From a virus, in the IMG/VR virus record IMGVR_UViG_3300012017_001157, positions 1 to 64,000 of that record: a stretch of DNA of 64,000 nt. One strand, given 5' to 3'. The position numbers and the translations under genes are program-made. Positions 25,067-32,533 of the stretch are shown one piece after another. The notes under the pieces were generated by a model, which saw nothing but the letters and a program-made list of their open reading frames with translations, ran no database searches and had not been told where the DNA came from. The stretch's first letter is position 1; each line of letters begins with the position of its first letter.

Positions 25067-25250
25067 CCAGATGGGAAATGCAGAACTTAGCAATCTGCAC
25101 AAGACAAGAAGCCTTACTTTTAGTTGGGTTGCTTTTCTTGACGGAGAGAGCGACAGGACGGTTGAAGAGTATCTTCGCAATGCAATGCGTGGAATCTCTG
25201 AGATCGACAAGGAGATGGATCGTAGGGAGATGAAGATTCGATGTCACTAG
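25038..25250 (+). CDS. Hypothetical small protein
   Basis: The 70-residue protein begins with a basic KHRKRKPVSQMGNAELS stretch and continues as a helix. It overlaps the preceding gene by 29 bp and the DPBB gene by 10 bp. It is preceded by GGAGACGC. Not recognised. Confidence 0.55.
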   Translation: MKHRKRKPVSQMGNAELSNLHKTRSLTFSWVAFLDGESDRTVEEYLRNAMRGISEIDKEMDRREMKIRCH

Positions 25251-25738
25251 TGATGGCTGTCAGGACGGTGCTTTTTTCAGCGGCGATAATTTTCTCCGCC
25301 CCAGCACTTCCGACATCTGTCACTTATGCATTATCCCCTGACCAGCGAGACAGTTGGTACGACGAGGAGCCGTCGGAGTCACACGACGGCAAAGCAATTC
25401 TTGGTCTTGCAACGTGGTACGACGCAACAAAAAATAACGCGTGGTACACACTTCCAAACAAGTGGGGCGATGCCATAAAGCTTTATGGTGCTGCTGGCCC
25501 AAAATTAAGAAAAATCATGGGCCACAAGTACATGGGCAAGCCGTACGCAATCAGAATCACCTCTCTTGTAAGCGGCGAGAGCGCAAAGGTTTGGGTGGCT
25601 GACTATTGCGGTTGCCAAGGGAGAAAGAAAGACCCAGACGACACGCGACTTATTGACCTGGCACCAGAGGTCTGGGAGCGCCTTGGCGTGGATCTTGGGC
25701 GAGGGGTAATGAAGGTCTCAATAGAGATTTTAGATTAA
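25241..25738 (+). CDS. Secreted double-psi beta-barrel (RlpA-like) protein
   Basis: The 165-residue protein has an N-terminal signal sequence (VRTVLFSAAIIFSAPALPTSVTYA). The barrel follows with LATWYD, PYAIRITSL, VWVADYCGCQG, DTRLIDLAPEVWERLG and GVMKVSIEIL. RlpA-like barrels bind or cleave peptidoglycan; the catalytic acid could be D in VADYC. It may act on the host envelope at lysis or modify the cell surface. Confidence 0.75.
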   Translation: MSLVMAVRTVLFSAAIIFSAPALPTSVTYALSPDQRDSWYDEEPSESHDGKAILGLATWYDATKNNAWYTLPNKWGDAIKLYGAAGPKLRKIMGHKYMGKPYAIRITSLVSGESAKVWVADYCGCQGRKKDPDDTRLIDLAPEVWERLGVDLGRGVMKVSIEILD

Positions 25739-25761
25739 CTAAAGCTAGACCGTCAAATAAC

Positions 25762-25782
25762 TTATACACACTTGTGTATAAT
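25762..25782 (+). promoter_or_regulatory. Operator-like inverted repeat over the -10 box
   Basis: TTATACACA (25762-25770), CT, and TGTGTATAA (25773-25781) form a perfect 9-bp inverted repeat. Its right arm contains the TATAAT (25777-25782) of the epimerase gene, whose ATG is 7 bases downstream. A bound protein would block the promoter. Confidence 0.55.
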
Positions 25783-25789
25783 GCCGCCC

Positions 25790-26791
25790 ATGAAGAGAAT
25801 TGTTGTGACCGGGGCTGGCGGATTTATCGGCGGCTGGCTTACTGCGCGCCTTGCGGCAAACCCAATGAACCACGTTGTAGCCGTGGACAAGAAGCCGCTA
25901 AAGGAATGGGAGCAGGAAAGCACCTCTGAAGTTGTTCCGGCTGCCGATCTTTCTAACCCAAATGTATGCAAACTGATTACCCGAGATGCCGACGAGGTTT
26001 ATAATCTTGCGGCAGACATGGGCGGGATGGGCTTTATCGAGCACCACAAGGCGGACTGCATGCTCTCAGTTCTTGTAAGCACGAACATGCTTGTTGCCGC
26101 CAAGGAGAACAACGTCAAGAGATTCTTCTATTCCTCAAGCGCGTGTGTGTACGCCGCAGACAAGCAGACCGACACAGATGTCACCGCGCTTAAAGAGGAA
26201 GACGCGTATCCTGCAATGGCTGAAGACGGATACGGCTGGGAAAAGCTTTTCTCGGAAAGAATGGCGCGACACTTCCGCGAAGACTATGGTCTCGAGACAA
26301 GGGTTGCGAGATACCACAATGTTTACGGTCCAAAGGGAACGTGGACTGGAGGCCGAGAAAAAGCGCCAGCAGCAATCTGCCGAAAGGTTGCCACCGCTGT
26401 AATCACCGGAAAAAACGAAATTGAAATTTGGGGCGATGGAGAGCAGACGCGTTCGTTTATGTACATTGATGATTGCGTTGACGGGACGATTAAAATTGCT
26501 CAGTCCGACATTGTAGAACCACTGAATCTTGGCTCATCAGAGCTTGTTTCCATAAACCAGTTAGTTTCTATCGTAGAAGACATCGCTGGTGTAAAACTGA
26601 AAAGAAGTTACAACCTTGACGCGCCAAAGGGAGTGCGCGGAAGAAACAGCGATAACACGAAAATTCAAGAACTGCTTGGCTGGCAACCATCAATATCTTT
26701 GCGTGACGGGCTGAAAAAGACATACGCGTGGGTTTATGACCAGGTTGCTGAATCGATTGCCAGCGCGAAAGAAAAGGAGTGTGGCTCATAA
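25790..26791 (+). CDS. GDP-mannose 3,5-epimerase-like SDR enzyme
   Basis: The 333-residue extended SDR has TGAGGFIG (7-14) for NAD, NLAADMGGMGFIE (72-84), SSSACVY (115-121, with C119 equivalent to the catalytic cysteine of plant enzymes) and Y148xxxK152. GTWTGGREKAPAA and GVRGRNSDN also match plant-type GDP-mannose 3,5-epimerase closely. It would make GDP-L-galactose or a related GDP-sugar for the adjacent transferases. ATG 25790 is chosen because the longer frame would translate the promoter. Confidence 0.85.
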   Translation: MKRIVVTGAGGFIGGWLTARLAANPMNHVVAVDKKPLKEWEQESTSEVVPAADLSNPNVCKLITRDADEVYNLAADMGGMGFIEHHKADCMLSVLVSTNMLVAAKENNVKRFFYSSSACVYAADKQTDTDVTALKEEDAYPAMAEDGYGWEKLFSERMARHFREDYGLETRVARYHNVYGPKGTWTGGREKAPAAICRKVATAVITGKNEIEIWGDGEQTRSFMYIDDCVDGTIKIAQSDIVEPLNLGSSELVSINQLVSIVEDIAGVKLKRSYNLDAPKGVRGRNSDNTKIQELLGWQPSISLRDGLKKTYAWVYDQVAESIASAKEKECGS

Positions 26792-27345
26792 TGGGAGAGA
26801 AGAGGCTTTCAATACTTATCCCGACGCTTCAAAAAAGAAGCAAGCTTTGCCAGGAGTTGACCGACGAGCTGACAAGGCAGTTGACCACCGAAGTCGAGTT
26901 TATGCTTCTCCCGGACGCTGGACAACGAACAATCGGAGAAAAAAGAAACGCACTTCTTGAGGCGGCCCAGGGCGACTATGTTGCATTTATTGATGACGAC
27001 GACATGATTAGCCCAGACTACATTGATAAGGTCATGAAGGCGCTTGAGGAGGACCCAGACTGCGCGTCCCTTACTGGCCTTATTTACCAGGGGAATTCTT
27101 CCCCGAGAACCTTTGTTCACTCCATCGACTACGAGGGTTGGTACACGAAGGATGGTATTGACTATCGATACCCAAATCACCTAAACGCCGTCAAGAAAAA
27201 GTATGCTCTGAAAGTTGGGTTCCCGGAAATTAACCACGGAGAAGACCGAGCCTACTCCGACAGAATTCAGCAGTATCTGAAGAAAGAATCAAAGATCGAG
27301 GGAGTGATTTATCACTACTACCCCGGCGGATCTAGGGAAAAGTGA
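26791..27345 (+). CDS. Family 2 glycosyltransferase
   Basis: The 184-residue GT-A protein has LSILIPTLQKR, GEKRNALLEAAQGDYVAFIDDDDMISPDY (metal-binding D-D-D-D) and INHGEDRAYSDR. It is short for the family, consisting of the catalytic domain alone. TAATG coupling to the epimerase suggests it uses the sugar made by that enzyme. Confidence 0.85.
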   Translation: MGEKRLSILIPTLQKRSKLCQELTDELTRQLTTEVEFMLLPDAGQRTIGEKRNALLEAAQGDYVAFIDDDDMISPDYIDKVMKALEEDPDCASLTGLIYQGNSSPRTFVHSIDYEGWYTKDGIDYRYPNHLNAVKKKYALKVGFPEINHGEDRAYSDRIQQYLKKESKIEGVIYHYYPGGSREK

Positions 27346-28034
27346 AACTTCTTATAAAGTTCCCAACCAGGCAAAGGCCAGCTCTTTTCTTTGAAACTCT
27401 TTCAAAATATATTTCGATGTCCTCTGGTCTTCACCAGATCGAATATGTCATTTCAATGGACGAGGATGATGTCAGCATGAACAATGAACAGGTAAGAGAT
27501 CGGCTAAACGGACTTATAGACGGCGGCGTTGACATTAAGTATTTTTACGGAAACTCAAAAACCAAAATTGAGGCGATTAACGCAGACATGGACAAGGCCA
27601 GCGATGATTGGGACATGGTGTTTAACGGACAGGACGACATGATCCCCACCGCGGAGGGGTACGACGACGTCATGCTCACGCGGCTCTTTGAACTGTTCCC
27701 CGACACCGATGGCGCAGTCTGGCTAAACGACCAGTACATGGGCTATGACGAAAACTGCACAATCGTTGCTGCTGGCCGAAAGTACTACGAGCGATTTGGG
27801 TATCTCTACTACCCGGGATATGACTCAGTCTTTGCTGACAACGAGTACACAGAGGTTGGGAAAGCGCTTGGAAAACTGGTTTATGTTTCTGACCGAGTTG
27901 TCAAACACGACTGGATTGGCAAGGACCAGTCTCTCGACCCGCTTCTCCGAAGAAACGAAGAGCCAACAAAGTACGCGGCTGACAGACTGATCTTTGAAGA
28001 CAGGAAATCAAAGGCCTTTCCTAAGGATCGCTAA
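27342..28034 (+). CDS. GT-A-fold glycosyltransferase
   Basis: The 230-residue protein has LLIKFPTRQRPALFFETL, YVISMDEDDVSM, KIEAINADMDKASDDWDMVFNGQDDMIP and the late VKHDWIG histidine. That makes it a second GT-A enzyme, with D-E-D and Q-D-D acidic motifs. It starts at GTG 27342 overlapping the previous stop (GTGA). It forms a four-gene run with the epimerase, the GT2 enzyme and the ParB-like gene. Confidence 0.75.
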   Translation: MKLLIKFPTRQRPALFFETLSKYISMSSGLHQIEYVISMDEDDVSMNNEQVRDRLNGLIDGGVDIKYFYGNSKTKIEAINADMDKASDDWDMVFNGQDDMIPTAEGYDDVMLTRLFELFPDTDGAVWLNDQYMGYDENCTIVAAGRKYYERFGYLYYPGYDSVFADNEYTEVGKALGKLVYVSDRVVKHDWIGKDQSLDPLLRRNEEPTKYAADRLIFEDRKSKAFPKDR

Positions 28035-28552
28035 TGCGAATCACGGAAGAAAGTCCGGTAACGCTAAATCCGCATCCAGACAACCCTCGGGCCGGAGATG
28101 TTGGCGCGATTGTTGAATCCATCAAGAAAAACGGTTGGCACGGCGTTGTGGTCTGCCAACAAAGCACAAGAAGAATATTGGTTGGAAACCACCGAGTAAA
28201 AGCCGCGCTTATCTTGGGTTTGGAAAAAATTCCCGTTCAGTGGGCAGATGTTGACGATAACAGGGCAAAGGCGATACTCCTTGCGGACAACCGCGCCTCT
28301 GACCTTGGCGGATACGACGACGAGGTTCTGGCAAGGCTGGTTTACGAAACTGCTGTCGACGGTCTCCTTGATTCTACTGGCTACGACCTTGAAGACATGG
28401 ACAGGCTGGTGCGTCAGGCAATGGAGCCTGGGCCCATGGACCTAGACGAAAAAAAGACAGAGTGCCCAATGTGCGGGCACAAGTTTTACGCGGTTGCGCT
28501 TGGCGGTAGGCGGGGGAGACGGTCTGCCCACCCAGGCGGGTCAAAGTCTTGA
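28034..28552 (+). CDS. ParB/Srx-fold protein B with CxxC tail
   Basis: The 172-residue protein has LNPHPDNPRAGDVGAIVESIKKNGWHGVVV, ILVGNHRVKAAL (GNHR) and ILLADNRASDLGGYDDE. After residue 140 comes CPMCGHKF, a half zinc knuckle. It is a shorter paralogue of the protein at 22626. TAATG couples it to the glycosyltransferase. The last 22 codons overlap a convergent gene. Confidence 0.8.
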   Translation: MRITEESPVTLNPHPDNPRAGDVGAIVESIKKNGWHGVVVCQQSTRRILVGNHRVKAALILGLEKIPVQWADVDDNRAKAILLADNRASDLGGYDDEVLARLVYETAVDGLLDSTGYDLEDMDRLVRQAMEPGPMDLDEKKTECPMCGHKFYAVALGGRRGRRSAHPGGSKS

Positions 28553-28716
28553 GGAACGTTTTTCCAGCAAATAGAAATTGAGCTTTTCTCTGATATGAAC
28601 ATCACCGCATCTAGTGCCTCACCCGGGGTGAGTGCGACGTGGGTTTGACCGTTTAATTCAACGCTCCAAACCTCGACATGCCCCTCGACCCGGGTGATCG
28701 TTGCAATGCTGCTCAA
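28486..28716 (-). CDS. Hypothetical small protein convergent with ParB-like gene
   Basis: The 76-residue product starts at TTG 28716, overlapping the thioredoxin stop (TTGA). Its beta-rich N terminus (SIATITRVEGHVEVWSVELN) looks natural. The final 20 residues lie in the antisense overlap with the ParB-like gene and may not be constrained. Confidence 0.5.
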   Translation of the reverse strand: MSSIATITRVEGHVEVWSVELNGQTHVALTPGEALDAVMFISEKSSISICWKNVPQDFDPPGWADRLPRLPPSATA

Positions 28717-29015
28717 AGGGCAAACTTTCTGATCATCTCTTCCGCTCGGGTCATTCCCGTGATTGCCGTTGGGGCAGCGGCTTCCTTAAAAATCAAAACC
28801 ATTGGAATGCTCTTGATGTGGTATTCGGCTACCAGTGCCGGGTTGCTGTCGACATTGACTTTGATGATTTTCACGTTTGGACGCATTTCGCTTAGCCGCT
28901 TCAGTTCTGCGTCGATGGCCTTGCATGGCTGGCACCAGGGCGCCCAGAAGTCTACGATGGTCACCTCGGGCCCGATAAGGCCCTTGAGGGTTGGCTGGGT
29001 AAGGTCTACGATCAT
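28713..29015 (-). CDS. trxA: Thioredoxin
   Basis: The 100-residue protein is a complete small thioredoxin: VDFWAPWCQPCKAID (active site C28-Q-P-C31), KVNVDSNPALVAEYHIKSIPMVLIF with the cis-proline. It may supply electrons to ribonucleotide reductase or other enzymes of the phage or host. The QP dipeptide differs from the usual GP. Confidence 0.9.
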   Translation of the reverse strand: MIVDLTQPTLKGLIGPEVTIVDFWAPWCQPCKAIDAELKRLSEMRPNVKIIKVNVDSNPALVAEYHIKSIPMVLIFKEAAAPTAITGMTRAEEMIRKFAL

Positions 29016-29082
29016 GGTCTCCTCCGCTCTATAATTTATGAGAGTAGATTATCGCACACCAGAAGTCTGATTTCATCTCTGG

Positions 29083-29088
29083 TATGCT
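29083..29088 (+). promoter_or_regulatory. -10 box of a leaderless gene
   Basis: TATGCT (29083-29088) is followed by six bases and ATG 29095; there is no ribosome site. This matches the leaderless layout at 17131, 24725, 25790 and 62011. Confidence 0.45.
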
Positions 29089-29094
29089 CTGAAA

Positions 29095-29547
29095 ATGTCA
29101 AAATCAAAGCCCTCCAGGGAGTTCTCGTTTACGCTCGTGGTCCCATCAGAGATGCCGACGTTGATCCGCACCTCGTGGGACCCGACGCTTAACTTGATTC
29201 AGGATGTGATAGACAGATATCACATACCCCTTAAGAGGGTAAAGCTTCACTACCACAAGAAGACGCGTAAGGTGTGGGGCTCAAAGCATCCGTACGGGAC
29301 GAGCATCTATTCACATCACGAGATCACGCTCTGCTCCCAAGATTTCGACACGGCGTTGCACGAGGTTGCGCACGTCTGGGCAAGAAACCCCCACACCGAC
29401 AAGTGGGCAAGATGTTATCTAAACTTGCTAGAGAAGTATCTTCCACCAGAGGATTTTCAGTTGAAGTTAAAGAGGGCAAGAAAACTTTACAAGCCGTGTG
29501 AGCGCATGGCGCACCTGTTTGAGTTTGATGAAGATGATACCGATTAG
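29095..29547 (+). CDS. HExxH metalloprotease-like protein 1
   Basis: The 150-residue protein has ALHEVAHVWARNPHTDKW, an HExxH zinc site with a distal H/D. It resembles small SprT- or ImmA-like metallopeptidase cores, but no downstream zinc ribbon is visible. A target cannot be inferred. It overlaps a second HExxH gene. Confidence 0.65.
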   Translation: MSKSKPSREFSFTLVVPSEMPTLIRTSWDPTLNLIQDVIDRYHIPLKRVKLHYHKKTRKVWGSKHPYGTSIYSHHEITLCSQDFDTALHEVAHVWARNPHTDKWARCYLNLLEKYLPPEDFQLKLKRARKLYKPCERMAHLFEFDEDDTD

Positions 29548-29953
29548 GATTGTCTACAGCGCACCCATTAGCGAAATCTGGAACAATGTTATCACCTTCG
29601 CGCAAAAGGTTGCCGAACTTGAGAGCATCGACATCGTGGAGATAGAGACCGGGGAGTCCGACGAGGAATGCGCTTTTGCCTCGGTTCACGAAAAAAAGAT
29701 TTATCTTTTTTCGACATCTCGTGCTGTTGTCCTGCATGAACTTGCGCACATAGAAACCAATCAGGGTCACACGTACGATTGGATTGTTTGCTTTGCCTAC
29801 CTGTGCAAGAAATATCTTACTGAGCAAGAATACCTGGGGGAAATGTACAAGGCGGAAAAGAGATACAAGTCCGCCCATGGTCTTGTGCAGTTTCTTGCCT
29901 CCCGAGATTCCCTTGACGAAAAGACACGCTGGGCGTGGGGTAAGACCAAGTGA
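29528..29953 (+). CDS. HExxH metalloprotease-like protein 2
   Basis: About 141 residues from ATG 29528 (ATG 29534 is also possible). VVLHELAHIETNQGHTYDW supplies HExxH and the distal residues at the same spacing as in the preceding gene. The two proteins share WxxCYLxLLEKYL/VCFAYLCKKYL after the site, so they are paralogues. Two tandem copies are unusual in a phage. Confidence 0.65.
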   Translation: MKMIPIRIVYSAPISEIWNNVITFAQKVAELESIDIVEIETGESDEECAFASVHEKKIYLFSTSRAVVLHELAHIETNQGHTYDWIVCFAYLCKKYLTEQEYLGEMYKAEKRYKSAHGLVQFLASRDSLDEKTRWAWGKTK

Positions 29954-30099
29954 GCAAGAACTGGGAGCAGCGACAGCGCAAGGTAGAGAAGCGCAGCAAG
30001 GGGATGCGGATGAACGGGAAGGGTACCGTGAGACAACAGAACGAACTCCGCGAGCGCGAGAATCGCCGTCGAAGCGAAGACGACACTGACCGCACGTGA
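29950..30099 (+). CDS. Highly basic mini-protein
   Basis: The 49-residue protein (NWEQRQRKVEKRSKGMRMNG onward) is almost entirely charged and predicted helical. It starts at GTG 29950 overlapping the previous stop (GTGA). Small basic proteins of this type are common in actinophages and may bind DNA. No family is certain. Confidence 0.6.
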   Translation: MSKNWEQRQRKVEKRSKGMRMNGKGTVRQQNELRERENRRRSEDDTDRT

Positions 30100-30198
30100 G
30101 GGATCGAAGCCCGTAGGGGCGAGACTCGCCGCAGCGAGGCTCGACCGTGAGGCGAGAGCCCGACCCGAGCGCAGCGAGGGGCACGCCCAAAGGAGCAT

Positions 30199-30228
30199 TT
30201 GACAATAGAAGCCGATAGGACTTATACT
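30199..30228 (+). promoter_or_regulatory. Strong sigma70-like promoter
   Basis: TTGACA (30199-30204), 18 bp, TATACT (30223-30228), then a GGAGG site before ATG 30248. It follows a GC-rich stretch with two GCAGCGAGG repeats (30131 and 30170 region). Confidence 0.7.
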
Positions 30229-30247
30229 CAAACCCCAGGAGGTACGT

Positions 30248-30511
30248 ATGGCCTTAGGAATGCTAGAGAACGAACGAGAACGAGCAGAGATCGCCAAGAT
30301 GGATCTGCAATCAGTCTACGGGCTGTGGAAGGAAGGGAAGCTCAGGCTCGCCCTTGCACGCCATGCAGCACAGGTGTGTGAATGCGATTGTGGAAATCGT
30401 GTGCAGTTGATGTGTGGGCAGAGCAACCACTGGGAGATGCGCCAATCCCTCGCATACGGTATGAAAGCCGATGGAGAAACGGTGCATGAGGGGATTATTT
30501 CTCAGGGGTAA
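30248..30511 (+). CDS. Small protein with cysteine cluster
   Basis: The 87-residue helical protein has VCECDCGN and a later C, possibly metal-binding. The N-terminal ENERERAEIAKMDL is charged. It has its own promoter and ribosome site. Not recognised. Confidence 0.6.
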   Translation: MALGMLENERERAEIAKMDLQSVYGLWKEGKLRLALARHAAQVCECDCGNRVQLMCGQSNHWEMRQSLAYGMKADGETVHEGIISQG

Positions 30512-30731
30512 GCGATTGCTGTTTATGCACAGCGTTGTGGATATCTGATCGTGAATGTGCATAATGATGGGGTTGATGAATATAAAAGAGATGATAGTTT
30601 TGGTAGAGGGCGTGGCGGGTCGAAAACACTGCGACACCCCCCGCCCGAATCCCTCCCTCAACGCCCCTAGCGCATTCGTTGCGTTTTCCCTCGCAAACGT
30701 GAGTTATTGCAGCGCCTAATAGGGGGTTATT

Positions 30732-30920
30732 ATAAAAACAGCAAACGGCAGCGAGCCTACTCCCAGACCACTAGGGATTTGCAACTTCTGCAACGAGGTT
30801 GCCCTGGTCTACGAGCAAGAAGATGAATCAAAAACGTTATTCGTCGTGTGCATGCGATGCATTAAGGACATCACTGCGGCACGGGACCCATACGGTTTCT
30901 ACCGGGAGCCAGAAGACTGA
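30732..30920 (+). CDS. Zinc-ribbon mini-protein with non-canonical start
   Basis: A frame of about 62 codons contains LGICNFCNEVALVY and VVCMRCIKDITAARDPYGFY, two CxxC pairs typical of a treble clef. No ATG, GTG or TTG is available between the in-frame stop at 30720 and the domain. The start must be ATA 30732 or ATT 30729 behind GGGGG, or the gene is a remnant. Confidence 0.5.
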   Translation: MKTANGSEPTPRPLGICNFCNEVALVYEQEDESKTLFVVCMRCIKDITAARDPYGFYREPED

Positions 30921-30994
30921 GTTATTTCGCCTCCTATTAAGGCTTCAGTTATTCGGCAGCCTATAATGCATAGAAGTTATTCACGATGCATATA

Positions 30995-31071
30995 CGGGGA
31001 CGTAGCTCAACGGTTAGAGCACCGAGCTTATATCTCGGCGGTTCCTGGTTCGAGTCCAGGCGTCCCTACCA
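30995..31071 (+). tRNA. tRNA-Ile (anticodon UAU)
   Basis: The 77-nt gene has acceptor GGGGACG/CGTCCCT (G1-U72 wobble), A73 and encoded CCA, anticodon stem CCGAG/CTCGG with loop CTTATAT (UAU), and T loop TTCGAGT. UAU reads AUA directly. Most bacteria instead use a CAU tRNA modified to lysidine. Confidence 0.85.
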
Positions 31072-31267
31072 CACACCAGTTATTCACATCGCATATAGCG
31101 GGAGTTATTTCGCTTGCTATTAGGAGGGGGTCCGCAGGGCACGCTCAGACGTCGACGTAGGTGCCGATTTGCGCCACGGAGAGACGCGTTTATGTCGGGG
31201 GTAGTAGTTAGATACCCTTTGAGTTATTCAGGGGCTTATTATGCGAAGTTCCGCCGCCGCCCCCTGG

Positions 31268-31666
31268 CTAGAAAATTTGGCGAGGGTCGTCAGCCTGGTC
31301 GGGAACGAATCCCTTCTTCTCCAGTCCCTTGAAACAGAACTGGCACAAGAATGCTCCATATTCCTGCACGGTCGATGGGATCATGGTATAAAACGGCAGG
31401 CCTGGGTATCTGTCCTCACAGTCATAGCATTGATACTGTTCAATATCTTGGATGCGATCCTTCCCCTGGTCTGCGTCGATCTTCTCTCGCAGCCATTCGA
31501 GATCTTCTTCTGTCGGAGTGATCACGCCTCGGTCGCGAACGTCCATCCAATATCCAGATCGACCGTAGTGGGTCGACATGAAGCGGTATAACTCTTTCTT
31601 GGTCATGTTCCGAGCATCGGCCCACGACTCAACGATTTGGCGGAACTCTTTTGTTGATTGATTCAT
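31268..31666 (-). CDS. Small protein with C-terminal zinc ribbon
   Basis: The 132-residue protein has a helical N-terminal half (KKELYRFMSTHYG) and CYDCEDR and CQFCFKGL as a zinc pair. It is the last gene of a seven-gene leftward operon starting near 33300. Function unknown. Confidence 0.65.
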   Translation of the reverse strand: MNQSTKEFRQIVESWADARNMTKKELYRFMSTHYGRSGYWMDVRDRGVITPTEEDLEWLREKIDADQGKDRIQDIEQYQCYDCEDRYPGLPFYTMIPSTVQEYGAFLCQFCFKGLEKKGFVPDQADDPRQIF

Positions 31667-31821
31667 CTTCGGATCGCCGTCATCGCGACGTAGCCAAGGG
31701 TTATTCCCACAATGCCTAGAATCCCGGCAACGTTGGGTGGTGCTGGTACTGCGGCTCCAACAAATCCAAATACTGCTCCAACACCTAGTCCAGTGGCCAA
31801 CGAGATTATTTCCTGCATCAT
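31663..31821 (-). CDS. XapX-like membrane mini-protein
   Basis: The 52-residue protein has two membrane segments around a VPAPPNVAGILGIVGITLGY core, the signature of XapX-domain (DUF1427) proteins. Both ends overlap neighbours by ATGA. Its role is unknown; XapX proteins are small membrane proteins sometimes linked to transport. Confidence 0.7.
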   Translation of the reverse strand: MMQEIISLATGLGVGAVFGFVGAAVPAPPNVAGILGIVGITLGYVAMTAIRR

Positions 31822-32036
31822 ACGAGGATCTCCTTGATTGCTTCGGAAATCAGGTTCCGTGCCTCTGCCACAGTCATCAGTGGCGTGATGTCATAGTCCA
31901 CGATTACTTCGCTACAGTCAAGGCATTCCAACGCAAGGTTGTGTATGCCGCTGTGGTCGAATAGTAACTGATCGTTCTTCTCGAGGTCGGGGCCGTACAC
32001 CCCGACCTCAATGTGATGACCCTTGTGTTCGCTCAT
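31818..32036 (-). CDS. Hypothetical small protein
   Basis: The 72-residue acidic protein has LECLDCSEVIVDYD (CxxC half-knuckle) like its neighbour at 32033, suggesting a shared ancestry. It overlaps neighbours by 4 bp on both sides. Confidence 0.6.
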   Translation of the reverse strand: MSEHKGHHIEVGVYGPDLEKNDQLLFDHSGIHNLALECLDCSEVIVDYDITPLMTVAEARNLISEAIKEILV

Positions 32037-32329
32037 ACTTCCACCAAGTCGTAGTCTTCTGCGCGCTCGTCCAGAATGCGCTCCAACTTATAGGACTCAA
32101 TGTCGCCGACAAACTCGCTGACCGACTTGCCACAGTCGTAGCACTCAATCGACGAGATGTAGCCACCGCCTTCTCCCATTGAGTAATCATTGGCGATGCC
32201 CAGTTGTACACCACCCATCCCCGATGGGGTATTGAACGCCTCAAACGATACGGAGATGTTGCCGAGGAAGTAGATCCCCTTTCGATCTCCATCGACGTGT
32301 CCAAGGTCACATGATTTATGAACCAACAT
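32033..32329 (-). CDS. Hypothetical small protein with CxxC
   Basis: The 98-residue protein has IECYDCGKSVSEFVGD, parallel to the LECLDCSEVI of the next gene, and an earlier C. A zinc site shared between chains or with another C is possible. No family was recognised. Confidence 0.6.
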   Translation of the reverse strand: MLVHKSCDLGHVDGDRKGIYFLGNISVSFEAFNTPSGMGGVQLGIANDYSMGEGGGYISSIECYDCGKSVSEFVGDIESYKLERILDERAEDYDLVEV

Positions 32330-32338
32330 ACCTACCTC

Positions 32339-32533
32339 CTAAATGATTGTGTGGATTCCGTCTTCGTCAATCCACTCAGTTTCGAATACCTCTGGGAGCG
32401 CATACGCGTCCCACTCGCTAATGGGCGTAGCCTCGGCAATCCGCATCGCCTCACCACGCGCCTCTGGAACGTCCTTCGCCTCAATCTCAACGTCGAGATA
32501 GAGCGGGTACTGTACCTTCACCGTGAACTTCAT
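32339..32533 (-). CDS. Hypothetical small beta protein
   Basis: The 64-residue protein (KFTVKVQYPLYLDVEIEAKDVPEA) looks like a small ferredoxin-like or single-sheet domain of the type KxVVLQHTGYREFEVEALD in 36013-36189. No function is known. Confidence 0.6.
   Translation of the reverse strand: MKFTVKVQYPLYLDVEIEAKDVPEARGEAMRIAEATPISEWDAYALPEVFETEWIDEDGIHTII

Larger units (their letters stand above)
30701..31228 (+). repeat. AGTTATT repeat cluster around tRNA-Ile
   Basis: Seven copies of [ACG]AGTTATT followed 7-9 bases later by a TATNA-like box occur at 30701, 30919, 30947, 30973, 31077, 31102 and 31221. Two read TTATTCACA/G, close to a DnaA box. They flank the mini zinc-ribbon gene and the tRNA. 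They may be iterons, regulator sites or closely spaced promoters. The stretch 30512-30700 contains no convincing gene. Confidence 0.6.

Noticed and set aside
30563-30718. 51-codon frame
   Set aside because: No ribosome site and Pro/Ser-rich composition; overlaps the first AGTTATT repeat. Left as non-coding.
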